A DNA stretch of 64,000 nt from Ectopseudomonas mendocina. GTDB lineage: Bacteria > Pseudomonadota > Gammaproteobacteria > Pseudomonadales > Pseudomonadaceae. This document shows, piece after piece, positions 42,588 to 51,839 of the stretch. The position numbers and the translations under genes were made by a program. The DNA is taken from NCBI RefSeq assembly GCF_016008875.1, contig NZ_JADTQG010000017.1, positions 62,001 to 126,000 of the forward strand, read 5' to 3'. The notes under the pieces are model-generated. The model saw only the letters and a program-made list of their open reading frames with translations, ran no database searches and was not told the origin of the DNA. Numbering within the stretch: the first letter of the stretch is position 1; the number at the start of each line of letters is the position of its first letter.

Positions 42588-43514
42588 TCAGCCCGTCTTG
42601 CGCTTGCCCGACAGGCGCGAGACGCCTAGGAGCACCAGCGCCAGGCCGCCGATCTGGTACAGGGTGATGGCTTCGCCAAGCAGCGCCCAGGCGGCGAACA
42701 GCGTCAGCACCGGGCCCAGGTTGCCGAACAGGGCGGCGTGGCTGGCGCCCATGCGCTGCACGGCCAGCGCCATCCAGTAGATCGGCAGCACCGTCGACAG
42801 CAGCGCCATCAGCGAGCCGTGCAGCCATACCTCGGCCGGCAGGTTGAGCAATTGCGCGGGGTCACGGGTGAGGCCGTAGTGCACCAGCACCATGAGCGCC
42901 GAGGCGCCGCCAGCCAGCCCGGCCAGGCGCATCGAGCCGACCCGGCGAATCACCACGCCGGTGCCCAGGTAATACAGGGCGTAGGTCACCGCGCTGGCGA
43001 ACACCCAGGCCGCGCCCAGCAGGATCTGCTCGCTGTCGCCCTCGACGCGAATGTCATGCACCAGCGCGATGCCCAGGCCCAGGTAGCACAGTCCCATGGC
43101 CAGGACGGTACGCGGCCCTGGTCGCTCGCCCATCGCCAGCATCTGCAACAGCACCACCAGCGTCGGGTAGGTGAACAGGATCAGCCGCTCCAGCCCGGCG
43201 CTGATGTACTGCAGGCCATAGAAATCGAACAGGCTCGACAGGTAGTGACCAAACATCCCCAGCAACAGGACGTGCGCCCAGTCCCTGGCGGACAGCCGCG
43301 CCTGCCCGGTGCCTCGGCTCAACCACAGCAGCCAGGCGAACAGCGGCAGCGCCAGACCCATGCGCAGGCTCAGCACGGTGACGGCGTCCACCGGTGCGGC
43401 GGCATAGGCGAGTTTGACGAAGATGGCTTTCAGGCTGAAACCGGTGGCCGAAAGCACGGCGAACAGCACGCCGTTGTCCAGACTGCGGCGGTAGGTGGCG
43501 GTCAAAGCGTTCAT
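42588..43514 (-). CDS. EamA/DMT-family transporter
   Basis: The 308-residue membrane protein has ten TM helices in two EamA repeats (FAVLSATGFSLKAIFVKLAYA near the N-terminus; SLMALLSTVLPIYWMALAVQRMGASHAALFGNLGPVLTLFAAW in the second). Such proteins are metabolite or amino-acid exporters, with substrates that are rarely predictable. ATG 43514 is preferred; the TTG 6 nt earlier adds two residues. It is divergent from the LysR gene at 43616, which probably regulates it. It is convergent with the GMC gene, 7 bp apart. Confidence 0.9.
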   Translation of the reverse strand: MNALTATYRRSLDNGVLFAVLSATGFSLKAIFVKLAYAAAPVDAVTVLSLRMGLALPLFAWLLWLSRGTGQARLSARDWAHVLLLGMFGHYLSSLFDFYGLQYISAGLERLILFTYPTLVVLLQMLAMGERPGPRTVLAMGLCYLGLGIALVHDIRVEGDSEQILLGAAWVFASAVTYALYYLGTGVVIRRVGSMRLAGLAGGASALMVLVHYGLTRDPAQLLNLPAEVWLHGSLMALLSTVLPIYWMALAVQRMGASHAALFGNLGPVLTLFAAWALLGEAITLYQIGGLALVLLGVSRLSGKRKTG

Positions 43515-43615
43515 GAGCAAGGCTACGGCAGGGATCGAACTGTTATTCTGAGCGGAAAGCCACGTCGCTAGAATCGCAATTTCAAGAATATGGCTTTCTG
43601 ATTTGGAGAAGGCTT

Positions 43616-44527
43616 ATGCATTTCGATCTGCCCGACCTGCGCCTGATCGCCGCGATTGCCGCCACCGGTAGCCTGAGCAAGGCGGCGGCGACCTTTCCCG
43701 TCGCCGTATCGGCAGCCAGCACTCGCCTGCGCCTGTTCGAGGAGCGCTGCGGCCTGACGCTGTTCGTGCGTAGCAGCGACGGCATGAGCCTGACGCCGGC
43801 TGGGCGCCTGGTACTGGAGGCTTGCCAGGGCGTGCTGAAGGAGGCCCGCCAGCTCAGCGATACTCTGCAGGAGCTCAAGGGCGAGCGGCGTATCACCCTG
43901 CGCCTGGCGGCTTCCACCGTGGCCAACAGCACCTTCCTGCCGGCGGCGCTTGGGCCATTCCTGGCCGATTACCCGGAGGTGGACCTGCAACTGGCCGAGT
44001 ACAACAGCAAGGATGTGCTGCATGCGGTCAGGGATGGCGGCATCGATATCGGCGTGTACGACGGCAACCTGCCCACCGATGGCCTGCTGTCGCTGCCGTT
44101 TCGCAACGACCGCCTGGTGCTGCTGGTGCCACAGGGGCACGCGCTGATCGGGCAACGTCCGGCGTCACTGCGCAGCGCGCTGAACTTCCCTTTCGTCTGC
44201 CTGCCGGCCGAGCGCGCCATGCAGCGCTTTATCGAGTACATGGCGGTGCGCAACGCGCTGCCATTGAAGGTTCGGGTGCGCGCGCCGAGCTTCGACGCCA
44301 TCGCCCAACTGGTGGCGCAGGGCGTCGGGGTTGCCATGCTGCCCGAGGTGGCCGCGACCCGTTTCGCCCAGGAACTGCCGGTGGCGGTGGTGATGCTGGA
44401 GGATGTCTGGGCCACCCGCGAGCTGCGCCTGTGCGTGCGCAGCTGGGAGGCGCTGTCGTCCCATGCGCGGCAACTGGTCAGCTATCTCTCGCCCGAGCGG
44501 TCATCTGCCGACAACCTGCGCTTTTGA
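43616..44527 (+). CDS. LysR-family transcriptional regulator
   Basis: The 303-residue regulator has an HTH (LPDLRLIAAIAATGSLSKAA, VSAASTRLRLFEERCGLTLF) and an effector domain (LRLAASTVANSTFLPAALGPFL, GGIDIGVYDGNLP, GVGVAMLPEVAATRF). It is divergent from the EamA gene, 101 bp away, the common layout of LysR-exporter pairs. The ligand is unknown. A REP cluster follows its stop. Confidence 0.9.
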   Translation: MHFDLPDLRLIAAIAATGSLSKAAATFPVAVSAASTRLRLFEERCGLTLFVRSSDGMSLTPAGRLVLEACQGVLKEARQLSDTLQELKGERRITLRLAASTVANSTFLPAALGPFLADYPEVDLQLAEYNSKDVLHAVRDGGIDIGVYDGNLPTDGLLSLPFRNDRLVLLVPQGHALIGQRPASLRSALNFPFVCLPAERAMQRFIEYMAVRNALPLKVRVRAPSFDAIAQLVAQGVGVAMLPEVAATRFAQELPVAVVMLEDVWATRELRLCVRSWEALSSHARQLVSYLSPERSSADNLRF

Positions 44528-44530
44528 TTC

Positions 44531-44644
44531 GGTAGGAGCGGCTTCAGCCGCGATAGAACGATCGCCGCTAAAGCGCCTCCCACGGCTTGACCAACTGCGC
44601 TCCGGCGTTGACGCATGTGATGTGGGAGGGGCTTCAGCCGCGAC
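44531..44644. repeat. REP cluster between LysR and AraC genes
   Basis: A GGTAGGAGCGGCTTCAGCCG element (44531-44550) is followed by a degenerate partner (CGCCGCTAAAGCGCCTCCCA, to about 44582) and another GTGGGAGGGGCTTCAGCCGC (44622-44641). They separate convergent genes and may end transcription. Confidence 0.75.
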
Positions 44645-44670
44645 AATCGCCGCGCAAGAACCTCCGGCCA

Positions 44671-45444
44671 TCACTTGAAGAACTGGCTGGGCGTCAGGCC
44701 GAACTGCTTCTTGAACATGGTGGTGAAGGCGCTGGGGCTGTCGTAGCCCAGCTCCCCGGCGATGTCGATGATCTTCTCACCCAGGGCGATGCGTTCCAGG
44801 GCCAGCAGCAGGCGCGCCTGCTGGCGCCATTGGCCGAAGGTCATGCCGGTACCTTTCTGGAACAGGCGCTGGATGGTCTTCTCGTCCAGGCTCAGGCGGA
44901 TGCTCCAGTCGGCCAGGGTGGAGGCGTCGCCGGGGTCGTTCTGCAGCGTCGTGCAGACCGGCTGGATACGCGGGTCGGCCGGCTGCGGCAGGTGCAGCGG
45001 TAGGGTCGGCAGGATGCGCAGTTCATCGAGGATCAGGCGCATCACCCGCGCCTCGCGCGAGTCTTCGGCGTAGGGCTGGGGAATGTCCACGGCGGCGCGG
45101 ATCAGCTCGCCGAGCAGCGGCGAAATGGCCACCGCACGGCACTCGTCGGGCATGTCCGGCAGGCTGTCGGGGCGCACGAACATGCTGCGCATCTTCACGC
45201 TGCCGACGCAGCGGATCGCATGCACCTGGCCGCAGGGCATCCAGATGCCGCGGCTCGGCGGCACCGTCCACTGGTTCATCGACGAGGTCACCACCATTAC
45301 CCCGGAAATGGCGTAGATCAGTTGGTGCTTGTTGCGATGCGAATGTGGCTCGATCAGCGTGTCGACCGGGTAATCGGTGGCGCTGCTGCTGACCAGCCAG
45401 GGGGCAGCATCGATCTCGGCCAGTCGTTTATCAGGGAGACGCAT
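44671..45444 (-). CDS. AraC-family regulator with cupin domain
   Basis: The 257-residue protein has an N-terminal cupin segment (DTLIEPHSHRNKHQLIYAISGVMVV, RGIWMPCGQVHAI) and two C-terminal HTHs (ASTLADWSIRLSLDEKTIQRLFQKGTGMTF and KIIDIAGELGYDSPSAFTTMFKKQFGLTP), the AraC/XylS hallmark. The ATG at 45444 starts the domain; an in-frame extension upstream crosses the divergent promoter. It is divergent from the Fsr-like MFS gene at 45549 and probably activates or represses that efflux gene. Confidence 0.92.
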   Translation of the reverse strand: MRLPDKRLAEIDAAPWLVSSSATDYPVDTLIEPHSHRNKHQLIYAISGVMVVTSSMNQWTVPPSRGIWMPCGQVHAIRCVGSVKMRSMFVRPDSLPDMPDECRAVAISPLLGELIRAAVDIPQPYAEDSREARVMRLILDELRILPTLPLHLPQPADPRIQPVCTTLQNDPGDASTLADWSIRLSLDEKTIQRLFQKGTGMTFGQWRQQARLLLALERIALGEKIIDIAGELGYDSPSAFTTMFKKQFGLTPSQFFK

Positions 45445-45548
45445 GTATATGCCTTTTTTGCGAGGGTTGCTGTCCTTTCTTCGTGAGACAGGCGATGGGG
45501 CGGAGCCTAGCATAGCGCCGTTTCTCATCTCGCCCGGAAGCTTCAAGC

Positions 45549-46766
45549 ATGTCCAGCAGTCCTGCCGCTACCTCCCCGGCCGGCGCCTCGCCCGTCACTC
45601 AGGCCGATACCCTGGTGATGCGCGTGATCGGCGCCTGCGCCCTGGCGCACCTGATCAACGACCTGATCCAGGCGGTGCTGCCCGCCATCTACCCGATGCT
45701 CAAGCTCAACTACGGCCTGAGCTTCGCCCAGATCGGCCTGATCACCCTGACCTTCCAGCTCACCGCCTCGCTGCTGCAGCCCTGGGTCGGCTACCACACC
45801 GACCGCCATCCCAAGCCCTGGCTGCTGCCGGCCGGCTCACTTTGCACCCTGGTCGGCATCCTCATGCTGGCGTTCGTCGGTAGCTTCCCGGCGATCCTCC
45901 TGGCTTCGGCGTTGGTGGGCATCGGCTCCTCGACCTTCCACCCCGAGGCGTCGCGCATCGCCCGTCTGGCCTCGGGCGGGCGTTATGGCCTGGCGCAGTC
46001 CACCTTCCAGGTCGGCGGCAATGCCGGCACCGCCTTCGGCCCGCTGCTGGCGGCGGCGATCATCATTCCCTACGGCCAGGGCAACGTCGCCTGGTTCGGC
46101 CTGTTCGCCGCCTTCGCCATCGTCGTGCTGTACGGGCTGAGCCGCTGGTACCGCCATCACCTGACGCTGTTCAAGCTCAAACAGGGCGGGGTGGCTACCC
46201 ACGGTCTGTCAGCCGGACGGGTGAAGTTCGCCCTGCTGATCCTGGCGTTGCTGGTGTTCTCCAAGTACTTCTACATGGCCAGCTTCACCAGTTACTTCAC
46301 CTTCTTCCTGATCGAGAAGTTCGACCTATCGGTGGCCAGCTCGCAGCTCTATCTGTTTCTGTTCCTCGGCGCGGTGGCCGCCGGCACCTTCTTCGGCGGG
46401 CCAATCGGTGACCGTATCGGGCGCAAGCAGGTGATCTGGTTCTCCATCCTCGGCGTGGCGCCGTTCTCCCTGCTGCTGCCGCACGTCGACCTGTTCTGGA
46501 CGGGCGTGCTGAGCATGGTGATCGGCTTCATCCTCGCCTCGGCGTTCTCCGCCATCGTGGTCTTCGCCCAGGAACTGATGCCGGGCAACGTCGGCATGAT
46601 CGCCGGGCTGTTCTTCGGCCTGATGTTCGGCTTCGGCGGCATCGGCGGCGCGCTGCTCGGTTACCTGGCGGATATCCACGGCATCGAGGAGGTATTCCTC
46701 CTGTGTTCCTTCCTGCCGCTGCTGGGCATCCTCACCGCGCTGTTGCCGTCGCTGAAGACGCGTTAA
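45549..46766 (+). CDS. MFS transporter, fosmidomycin-resistance (Fsr)-like
   Basis: The 405-residue protein has 12 TM helices with family-specific segments: AHLINDLIQAVLPAIYPMLK in TM1 and GIGSSTFHPEASRIARLASG. These closely match Fsr-type exporters. Fsr exports fosmidomycin in E. coli, and natural substrates are unknown. It is divergent from the AraC-like gene. DUF998 follows 29 bp later, so cotranscription is possible. Confidence 0.9.
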   Translation: MSSSPAATSPAGASPVTQADTLVMRVIGACALAHLINDLIQAVLPAIYPMLKLNYGLSFAQIGLITLTFQLTASLLQPWVGYHTDRHPKPWLLPAGSLCTLVGILMLAFVGSFPAILLASALVGIGSSTFHPEASRIARLASGGRYGLAQSTFQVGGNAGTAFGPLLAAAIIIPYGQGNVAWFGLFAAFAIVVLYGLSRWYRHHLTLFKLKQGGVATHGLSAGRVKFALLILALLVFSKYFYMASFTSYFTFFLIEKFDLSVASSQLYLFLFLGAVAAGTFFGGPIGDRIGRKQVIWFSILGVAPFSLLLPHVDLFWTGVLSMVIGFILASAFSAIVVFAQELMPGNVGMIAGLFFGLMFGFGGIGGALLGYLADIHGIEEVFLLCSFLPLLGILTALLPSLKTR

Positions 46767-46795
46767 TAATCCGTAAGAAAAAGGAACAGGGACGA

Positions 46796-47443
46796 ATGAA
46801 AGACATCGATCGGATGCTGCTTGGCCTGGGGGTATTGATACCGTTCTGGCTGTTCTTCGGCGTGTTGCTGACCGCGCTGGCCTATCCCGGTTACAGCCAC
46901 CTGGACCAGGCCATGAGCCAGCTGGGCGCGCAGGGTTCGCCCACCCACGGCTTCTCGGCCTGGGTCAACAACCTGGCGCTGGGCGTGTTCTTCGTGCTCT
47001 TCTCCGTTGGGGTCATGCGGCAGGTGCGCGGCTCACGGCTGGCGTCGTTCAGTGCGCTGCTGATTCTCGTCCATGGGCTGGCCAGCTTCGCCACCGGCTA
47101 CTTCGCCTGCGACCAGGGTTGCGCGCCGGCACAGCCATCCTTCTCGCAGCAGATGCACAACCTGGCCGGCCTGGTGATGTTCCTCTCGCTGACCCTGGCC
47201 AGCCTGCTTTGGGGATTCCTGAGCAAGCGCCTGCTGGGGTCGCGTGGCTTCGGCCTGTTCTCCCTCGCCTGCACCGTGCTGGCCGTGGCCACCGTGGTGC
47301 TGATGGCCCGTGCCGTCGAAGCCGGGCAGTGGTTCGGCCTCTATCAGCGGATCAACTATGGTATCTCGGTGGCCTGGGTCGCAGGCCTGGCGCTGATGCT
47401 GTCGCGAAGTGGTGCCGAGCCGCTTAGGTTCGGTAAGGCTTGA
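46796..47443 (+). CDS. DUF998 integral membrane protein
   Basis: The 215-residue protein has six TM helices with the DUF998 pattern: YPGYSHLDQAMSQLGA in the first loop, and HNLAGLVMFLSLTLASLL. Conserved small/aromatic loop residues are present, but no enzymatic motif. The family is of unknown function. ATG 46796 is preceded by AAAAGGAA (SD AGGA, 10 nt upstream). It follows the Fsr-like gene closely. Confidence 0.88.
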   Translation: MKDIDRMLLGLGVLIPFWLFFGVLLTALAYPGYSHLDQAMSQLGAQGSPTHGFSAWVNNLALGVFFVLFSVGVMRQVRGSRLASFSALLILVHGLASFATGYFACDQGCAPAQPSFSQQMHNLAGLVMFLSLTLASLLWGFLSKRLLGSRGFGLFSLACTVLAVATVVLMARAVEAGQWFGLYQRINYGISVAWVAGLALMLSRSGAEPLRFGKA

Positions 47444-47583
47444 GGTTCTTCATACGCGCGCGGTAGGTGGCTGGTGTCGGCAGCTGTTGGCGAAGGCGAT
47501 GCTGATCGGTGTCAGATGCACGCGCTTGCTGCGTCGTGTTTATATCGCGCGCTTATCGAACTAACCCGCAAGGAAGGACTGCC

Positions 47584-47889
47584 ATGATCACCTGCTACCT
47601 GCGCTACATTGTCGACCCTTACAAACTCAAGGAATTCGAGCACTACGCCAAGCTGTGGATTACCTTGGTAGAGCGCTTCGGCGGCACGCACCACGGTTAC
47701 TTCCTGCCGTCCGAGGGCGCCAACGACGTGGCCCTGGCGCTGTTCAGCTTCCCCAGCCTGGCCGACTACGAGCGTTATCGTCAGGAGTCGTTCGCCGACG
47801 CCGAGTGCCAGGCGGCCTTCCGCTACGCCGAAGAAACGCGCTGCATCCTTAGCTACGAGCGCAGCTTCTTCCGACCTGTGTTCGAGTAA
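47584..47889 (+). CDS. NIPSNAP-family protein
   Basis: The 101-residue ferredoxin-fold protein reads MITCYLRYIVDPYKLKEFEHYAKLW, split into ITCYLRYIVDP and KLKEFEHYAK, then RFGGTHHGYFLPSEGANDVALALFSF, a recognisable NIPSNAP pattern with a conserved His pair. Bacterial NIPSNAPs are small homodimers of unknown role, often near oxidoreductases. The start has AGGA about 12 nt upstream. It is convergent with the methyltransferase gene at 47920. Confidence 0.9.
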   Translation: MITCYLRYIVDPYKLKEFEHYAKLWITLVERFGGTHHGYFLPSEGANDVALALFSFPSLADYERYRQESFADAECQAAFRYAEETRCILSYERSFFRPVFE

Positions 47890-47919
47890 GTCGAGACGGC
47901 GCTGCCGGCCTTCTGCGCG

Positions 47920-48549
47920 TTAACCGACTCGTCGCCACACGCTGGCCAGCCAGGGCTGTTGGTCGCGTGGCAGGCCGGCGGGGCGGTAGTAGTGTTCCAG
48001 CTCGACGAAGCCGGCCGCGGTGAGCCGCGCGCGCCAGCGCTCGAGGTCGTGATAGCTGCCGTAGCGCGGGCCGTTCCAGCCTTCCTGGTTCTCGCCGCGC
48101 GGGTTGGAGCTGAACAGCACGCCGCCCGGTTTCAGCGCCGCATGCAGCTGACCGAGTACGCGCGGCAGCTCCTGATCGGGGACATGGAACAGACTGGCGT
48201 TGGCGAAGATGCCATCGAAGTGCCCGGCCGGTAGGTCCAGTTCGAGAAAGCTCTGCTGCCACACCTCGCAGCCACTATCGGCACGCGCCATGGCAACGAA
48301 TTCGGCGCAACCATCGACGCCGATGGCCTCGTGGCCAAGGCCGCTGAAAGTGCGCAGATCACGCCCCGGGCCGCAGCCGAAGTCGAGGATGCGCCAGGGC
48401 TTTTCACCCTCGATATGGCGCAGCAGGGCGGCGATGTTCTGGCTCACGTCATGGTCGCGCGTGCCCTCGCGAAAATCCTCGGCGCTACTCTGGTAGTGGG
48501 CCAGGGTGAGGGCGCTGATCTGCGCGAGTTCGTCAGGGCTCAGGGGCAT
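47920..48549 (-). CDS. Class I SAM-dependent methyltransferase
   Basis: The 209-residue protein has motif I ILDFGCGPGRDL (about 54-65), an acidic residue in GVDGCAEFVAMA, FANASLFHVP (motif IV region) and LKPGGVLFSSNPRGENQEGW. This is the UbiE/Mtf type with a small-molecule acceptor. The ATG at 48549 gives a normal N-terminus; longer starts add Pro/Arg-rich sequence. The acceptor is unknown and the gene is not in an operon. Confidence 0.88.
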   Translation of the reverse strand: MPLSPDELAQISALTLAHYQSSAEDFREGTRDHDVSQNIAALLRHIEGEKPWRILDFGCGPGRDLRTFSGLGHEAIGVDGCAEFVAMARADSGCEVWQQSFLELDLPAGHFDGIFANASLFHVPDQELPRVLGQLHAALKPGGVLFSSNPRGENQEGWNGPRYGSYHDLERWRARLTAAGFVELEHYYRPAGLPRDQQPWLASVWRRVG

Positions 48550-48723
48550 GGCGATGTTCCGGAAAAAGTAGGCATTAAACCCGCTAGCGGGGGCCGGTGA
48601 CCAGCGAGGCGGGTGATGCCACATGGCCGCCAGTGAACCAGCGCTGCGCTTTGATAGTCCCATTTCCCGAGGGGTGTAGACCGGCTGGCTGCAGTCGGGC
48701 ACCCACGATCAGGAGATAATGCG

Positions 48724-49008
48724 ATGGTTACGCACTACAAGGTCTCTGGCCACCTCGCCTGTGGCTCTCATGGTGAAAAGCTGGCCTCTACCACCGATCT
48801 GGCCAAGGTCAAATGCCGCAATTGCCGCAAGACCGAAGTATTCACCGAAGCGCGCCGTAACGCCCGCAATGCCGCCCGACGCGCCGCGCGCCGGGAAAAG
48901 GCGACCAACGCCGGGAACGACTGGCGCACCTCCTGGCAGGCGCGTCTGGCTGCCTTGCCAGGGCCGCAGCGTCTGCCCCGCGGTTTTGGCGACCAGGCAT
49001 TCGTCTAG
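48724..49008 (+). CDS. Small basic zinc-ribbon-like protein, unknown function
   Basis: The 94-residue protein has Cys13, His10/His16 and a C31-R-N-C34 knuckle (VKCRNCRKTEVF), suggesting a Zn-binding ribbon. An Arg/Ala-rich helix (EARRNARNAARRAARREKA) follows, giving a strongly basic tail that could bind nucleic acid. A good SD (AGGAG at 48711-48715) precedes ATG. Similar small proteins occur in Pseudomonas without assigned function. No neighbour explains it. Confidence 0.8.
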   Translation: MVTHYKVSGHLACGSHGEKLASTTDLAKVKCRNCRKTEVFTEARRNARNAARRAARREKATNAGNDWRTSWQARLAALPGPQRLPRGFGDQAFV

Positions 49009-49288
49009 CTGGGTGGTAATTGACGGAGAGCTTCAGTCGCACTCAATACGTGACAGAAGCCTTCTCCGCTACCTGATGGCTGGCGCTGCACGCCGACTTC
49101 AGCTGGATAAGGACGTGTAACTCCGATCTTCTGATTCGGATGAAATGGGTTGATACGTCGGCTTCATGACCTCGGCGGCGCAATCTGCGCAACAGCCTGT
49201 TCCTGCGTTTGCCCCGTACCTGAGCTATGCCTTAGATTGGCCGGCCCACCGCGACCGGAGCTGCCGGTCATGCCTCGAGGTTCGCGTC

Positions 49289-50533
49289 GTGTCCGCTGCT
49301 GCTCCCGCTTCCGTCTATCGTCTTCCCGGTTTCCTGCCATTTCTCATCGCCCGCATCGTCGTGGTCTTCGCGGTGCAGATTCAGGCGGTCGTGGTGGCCT
49401 GGCAGGTCTATGACCTGACCCGCGATCCGCTTTCGCTGGCCTATGTCGGCCTGGCCCAGTTCATCCCCATGCTGCTGCTGTTGATGCCGGCCGGCGATCT
49501 GATCGACCGCTACGACCGCAAGCTGATCCTGATGCTCAGCTGGCTGGTGGAGGGCGTTTGCGCCGGGGCGCTGCTGTGGCTGTCGCTGAGCGGGGCGCCG
49601 GTCGCCTGGTACTACGCGGTGCTGGTGCTCTACGGCTGCGGCCGTGCCTTCACCGGGCCGGCGCTGTCGAGCCTGCTGCCGCAGATCGTGCCGCGCGAGC
49701 GTCTGGCCGCGGCCATCGCTGCCAACAGCATGATCATGCGCGGTGCGACCATTTCCGGGCCGGTGATCGGTGGTGGTCTGTACGCCATCGGTGGCGGCGG
49801 GCTGACCTACTCGGTGTGCTTGGCCTGCTTCCTCGCCGGCTGCGTGCTGCTGCAACGAGTGCCGGTGCTGTATGCCGAGAAGATGCAGGCGCTTGAGTCC
49901 ACCGCCTGGGCGCGCTTCACGGCCGGTATCCATTTCATCCGCACGCGGCCGATCATCCTCGGCACCATCTCGCTGGATTTGTTCGCCGTACTGCTCGGCG
50001 GGGTGGTGGCGCTGCTGCCGATCTACGCCCAGGAAGTGCTGGAAGTCGGCCCGACGGGCCTCGGCCTGTTGCGCAGCGCCATGGCCATCGGCGAAGTGTC
50101 GGTTGGCCTGTACCTGAGCATGAAGCCGTTCAATCGCCATGTCGGCCTGGTGATGTTCGGCGCCGTGGCGCTGTTCGGCCTGGCCAACCTGGTGTTCGCG
50201 TTGTCCAGCCTGTTCTGGCTGTCATTCGCCGCGCTGGTGGTGGCTGGCGGCGCGGATATGGTGAGCATGTATATCCGTTCCTCGCTGGTGCAGTTCTCCA
50301 CCCCGGACGCCATGCGTGGCCGGGTCAACGCGGTGAACATGCTGTTCATCGGCTCTTCCAACGAGCTCGGCGAGTTCCGCGCCGGCACCAGCGCTGCCTG
50401 GTTCGGCGTGGTGCCGGCGGCGCTAATCGGCTGCGCCTGCACCCTGACGGTGACCGGCGGCTGGATGCTCGGCTTCAAGAGCCTGCGCAAGGTGAATCGC
50501 TTCGAGGATGCTTCGCCGGGGAAGGTGGCCTGA
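49289..50533 (+). CDS. MFS transporter (EntS/MFS_3-like)
   Basis: The 414-residue exporter has twelve TM segments, with FLIARIVVVFAVQIQAVVVAWQVYDLT at TM1 and AGDLIDRYDRKLIL in loop 2-3 (MFS motif A). GTG 49289 is the best start: GAGG lies 8 nt upstream and TM1 follows shortly. Earlier in-frame starts add an unusual Cys/Arg-rich leader. Its closest type is EntS-like siderophore or drug export. Substrate unknown. A short palindrome follows the stop. Confidence 0.88.
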   Translation: MSAAAPASVYRLPGFLPFLIARIVVVFAVQIQAVVVAWQVYDLTRDPLSLAYVGLAQFIPMLLLLMPAGDLIDRYDRKLILMLSWLVEGVCAGALLWLSLSGAPVAWYYAVLVLYGCGRAFTGPALSSLLPQIVPRERLAAAIAANSMIMRGATISGPVIGGGLYAIGGGGLTYSVCLACFLAGCVLLQRVPVLYAEKMQALESTAWARFTAGIHFIRTRPIILGTISLDLFAVLLGGVVALLPIYAQEVLEVGPTGLGLLRSAMAIGEVSVGLYLSMKPFNRHVGLVMFGAVALFGLANLVFALSSLFWLSFAALVVAGGADMVSMYIRSSLVQFSTPDAMRGRVNAVNMLFIGSSNELGEFRAGTSAAWFGVVPAALIGCACTLTVTGGWMLGFKSLRKVNRFEDASPGKVA

Positions 50534-50534
50534 C

Positions 50535-50559
50535 GTATCCCGGATTGCATCCGGGATAC
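50535..50559. terminator. Palindrome/terminator after MFS gene
   Basis: GTATCCCGGAT (50535-50545) and ATCCGGGATAC (50549-50559) form an 11-bp perfect stem with a 3-nt loop, 1 nt after the MFS stop. It is related to the dyad at 24878. No T-run follows. Confidence 0.6.
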
Positions 50560-50609
50560 ACGGTCGTGGCTAAAGCCTCTCCTATATCGCTTCCTATTCG
50601 GAGCCCCAT

Positions 50610-51839
50610 TCAGCCATACAGCGACGCTTGCGGGCCCTGGCCGCTGAGCAGCCAGTGGCCGAGGTCGCGCACCTTGTAGTCGATGGGGTCGTGCAGGCTG
50701 TGCACGCGTACGTTGCGCCAGAAGCGGTCGAAGCCGTAGCGCGAGCTGGTGGCGCGGGCTCCCATGGCTTCGAAGATCTGGCTGGTGATGTCGAGGGCGG
50801 CGCGCACCGCCACCACCTTGGCCTCGCTGATGGCCAACGCCACCTCGGCGCGTTCGGCGGCGGTCAGTGCCGGTTTTTCCCAGGCGGTTTGCAGGCGCTG
50901 GGCGGCGTGTTCGGCCAGAGGCAGGGCGCTGCGGTAGCGTAGCCACAGCTCGCCATAACGCTTCTGGATAAATGGATCGTCGCTGGCAGTGGCCACGCCC
51001 GATGCCGGCCAGGCGCGGCTCTGCTCGCGGGTGTAGCGCAGCGCTGCGTCCAGCGCGCCCTGAGCGTTGCCCAGGTAGAGCTGGGTGAGGATCAGTTGCG
51101 ACAGGCAGGCGCGCAGGGTGGTGCGCGGGCTGGGGCCGACAGGGCCGAGCAGCTCGCCGGCGTCGACGAACACCTGCTCGAACTGCACCGTGCCGCTGTC
51201 GGTCTGGCGCTGGCCGAAGCCGTCCCAGTCGCTGTTCACCGCCAGACCCTCGCGCTGGCTGGGCAGCACGATGAACACCCGATCCTCCGGGTTCTTGCCG
51301 CGCGGAGCGCTGACCACCAGCGCGTCGGCGCCAAGCGCACCGGAGCAGAACGACTTGCTGCCATTGAGCTCGTAATGCTCTTCGCGTGGGCTGAGTTTGA
51401 GGCCGGTGTCGCGGCCGTTGGTGGCGTTGCCCCAGAACCAACGCTCCTGCACTGTGCGCGTCAGCCAATGGCGCTGCTGATCGGGGTTGCCGAACAGCAG
51501 GATGGTCGCCACCTGCAGGTGCTGGAAGGCGAACAGGTGGGCCAGCGAACTGTCCACCGCTGCCAGATAGCGCACGATGCGGTAGATCTCCGGCCAAGCC
51601 ACGCCCTGGCCTCCGTACTGCTGGGGCACGGCCAGGGTCAGCAGGCCGCTGTCACGCAACAGCTCGCGTTCGACCTGAGCGCTGCCGCCAGCGCGATCAC
51701 GTTCTACCGCGCTGATTGCCAGGCGCCGGGCCAGGCGTTCGACCTTGGCCGAGCGGCTGCCGAAGTCCACGGGGAATAGGTGCGCAGCGAACAGCGGTTC
51801 GTCGCGCAGATTGGGGTGCAGGCGGGTTTCGGCGTTCAT
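50610..51839 (-). CDS. Acyl-CoA-dehydrogenase-fold flavoprotein (SfnC/DszC-like monooxygenase)
   Basis: The 409-residue protein has the N-terminal helical domain (LLTLAVPQQYGGQG), mid beta domain (FWGNATNGRDTGLKLSPR, WDGFGQRQTDSGTVQF), and C-terminal four-helix bundle with SQIFEAMGARATSSRYGFDRFWRNVRVHSLHDP. The last segment is typical of FMNH2-dependent acyl-CoA-dehydrogenase-like oxygenases (DszC, SfnC) used in organosulfur breakdown. It overlaps the SsuA-like gene by 4 bp, so the sulfonate-binding protein and this enzyme are made together. It probably oxygenates a sulfur compound; the substrate is unknown. Confidence 0.87.
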   Translation of the reverse strand: MNAETRLHPNLRDEPLFAAHLFPVDFGSRSAKVERLARRLAISAVERDRAGGSAQVERELLRDSGLLTLAVPQQYGGQGVAWPEIYRIVRYLAAVDSSLAHLFAFQHLQVATILLFGNPDQQRHWLTRTVQERWFWGNATNGRDTGLKLSPREEHYELNGSKSFCSGALGADALVVSAPRGKNPEDRVFIVLPSQREGLAVNSDWDGFGQRQTDSGTVQFEQVFVDAGELLGPVGPSPRTTLRACLSQLILTQLYLGNAQGALDAALRYTREQSRAWPASGVATASDDPFIQKRYGELWLRYRSALPLAEHAAQRLQTAWEKPALTAAERAEVALAISEAKVVAVRAALDITSQIFEAMGARATSSRYGFDRFWRNVRVHSLHDPIDYKVRDLGHWLLSGQGPQASLYG

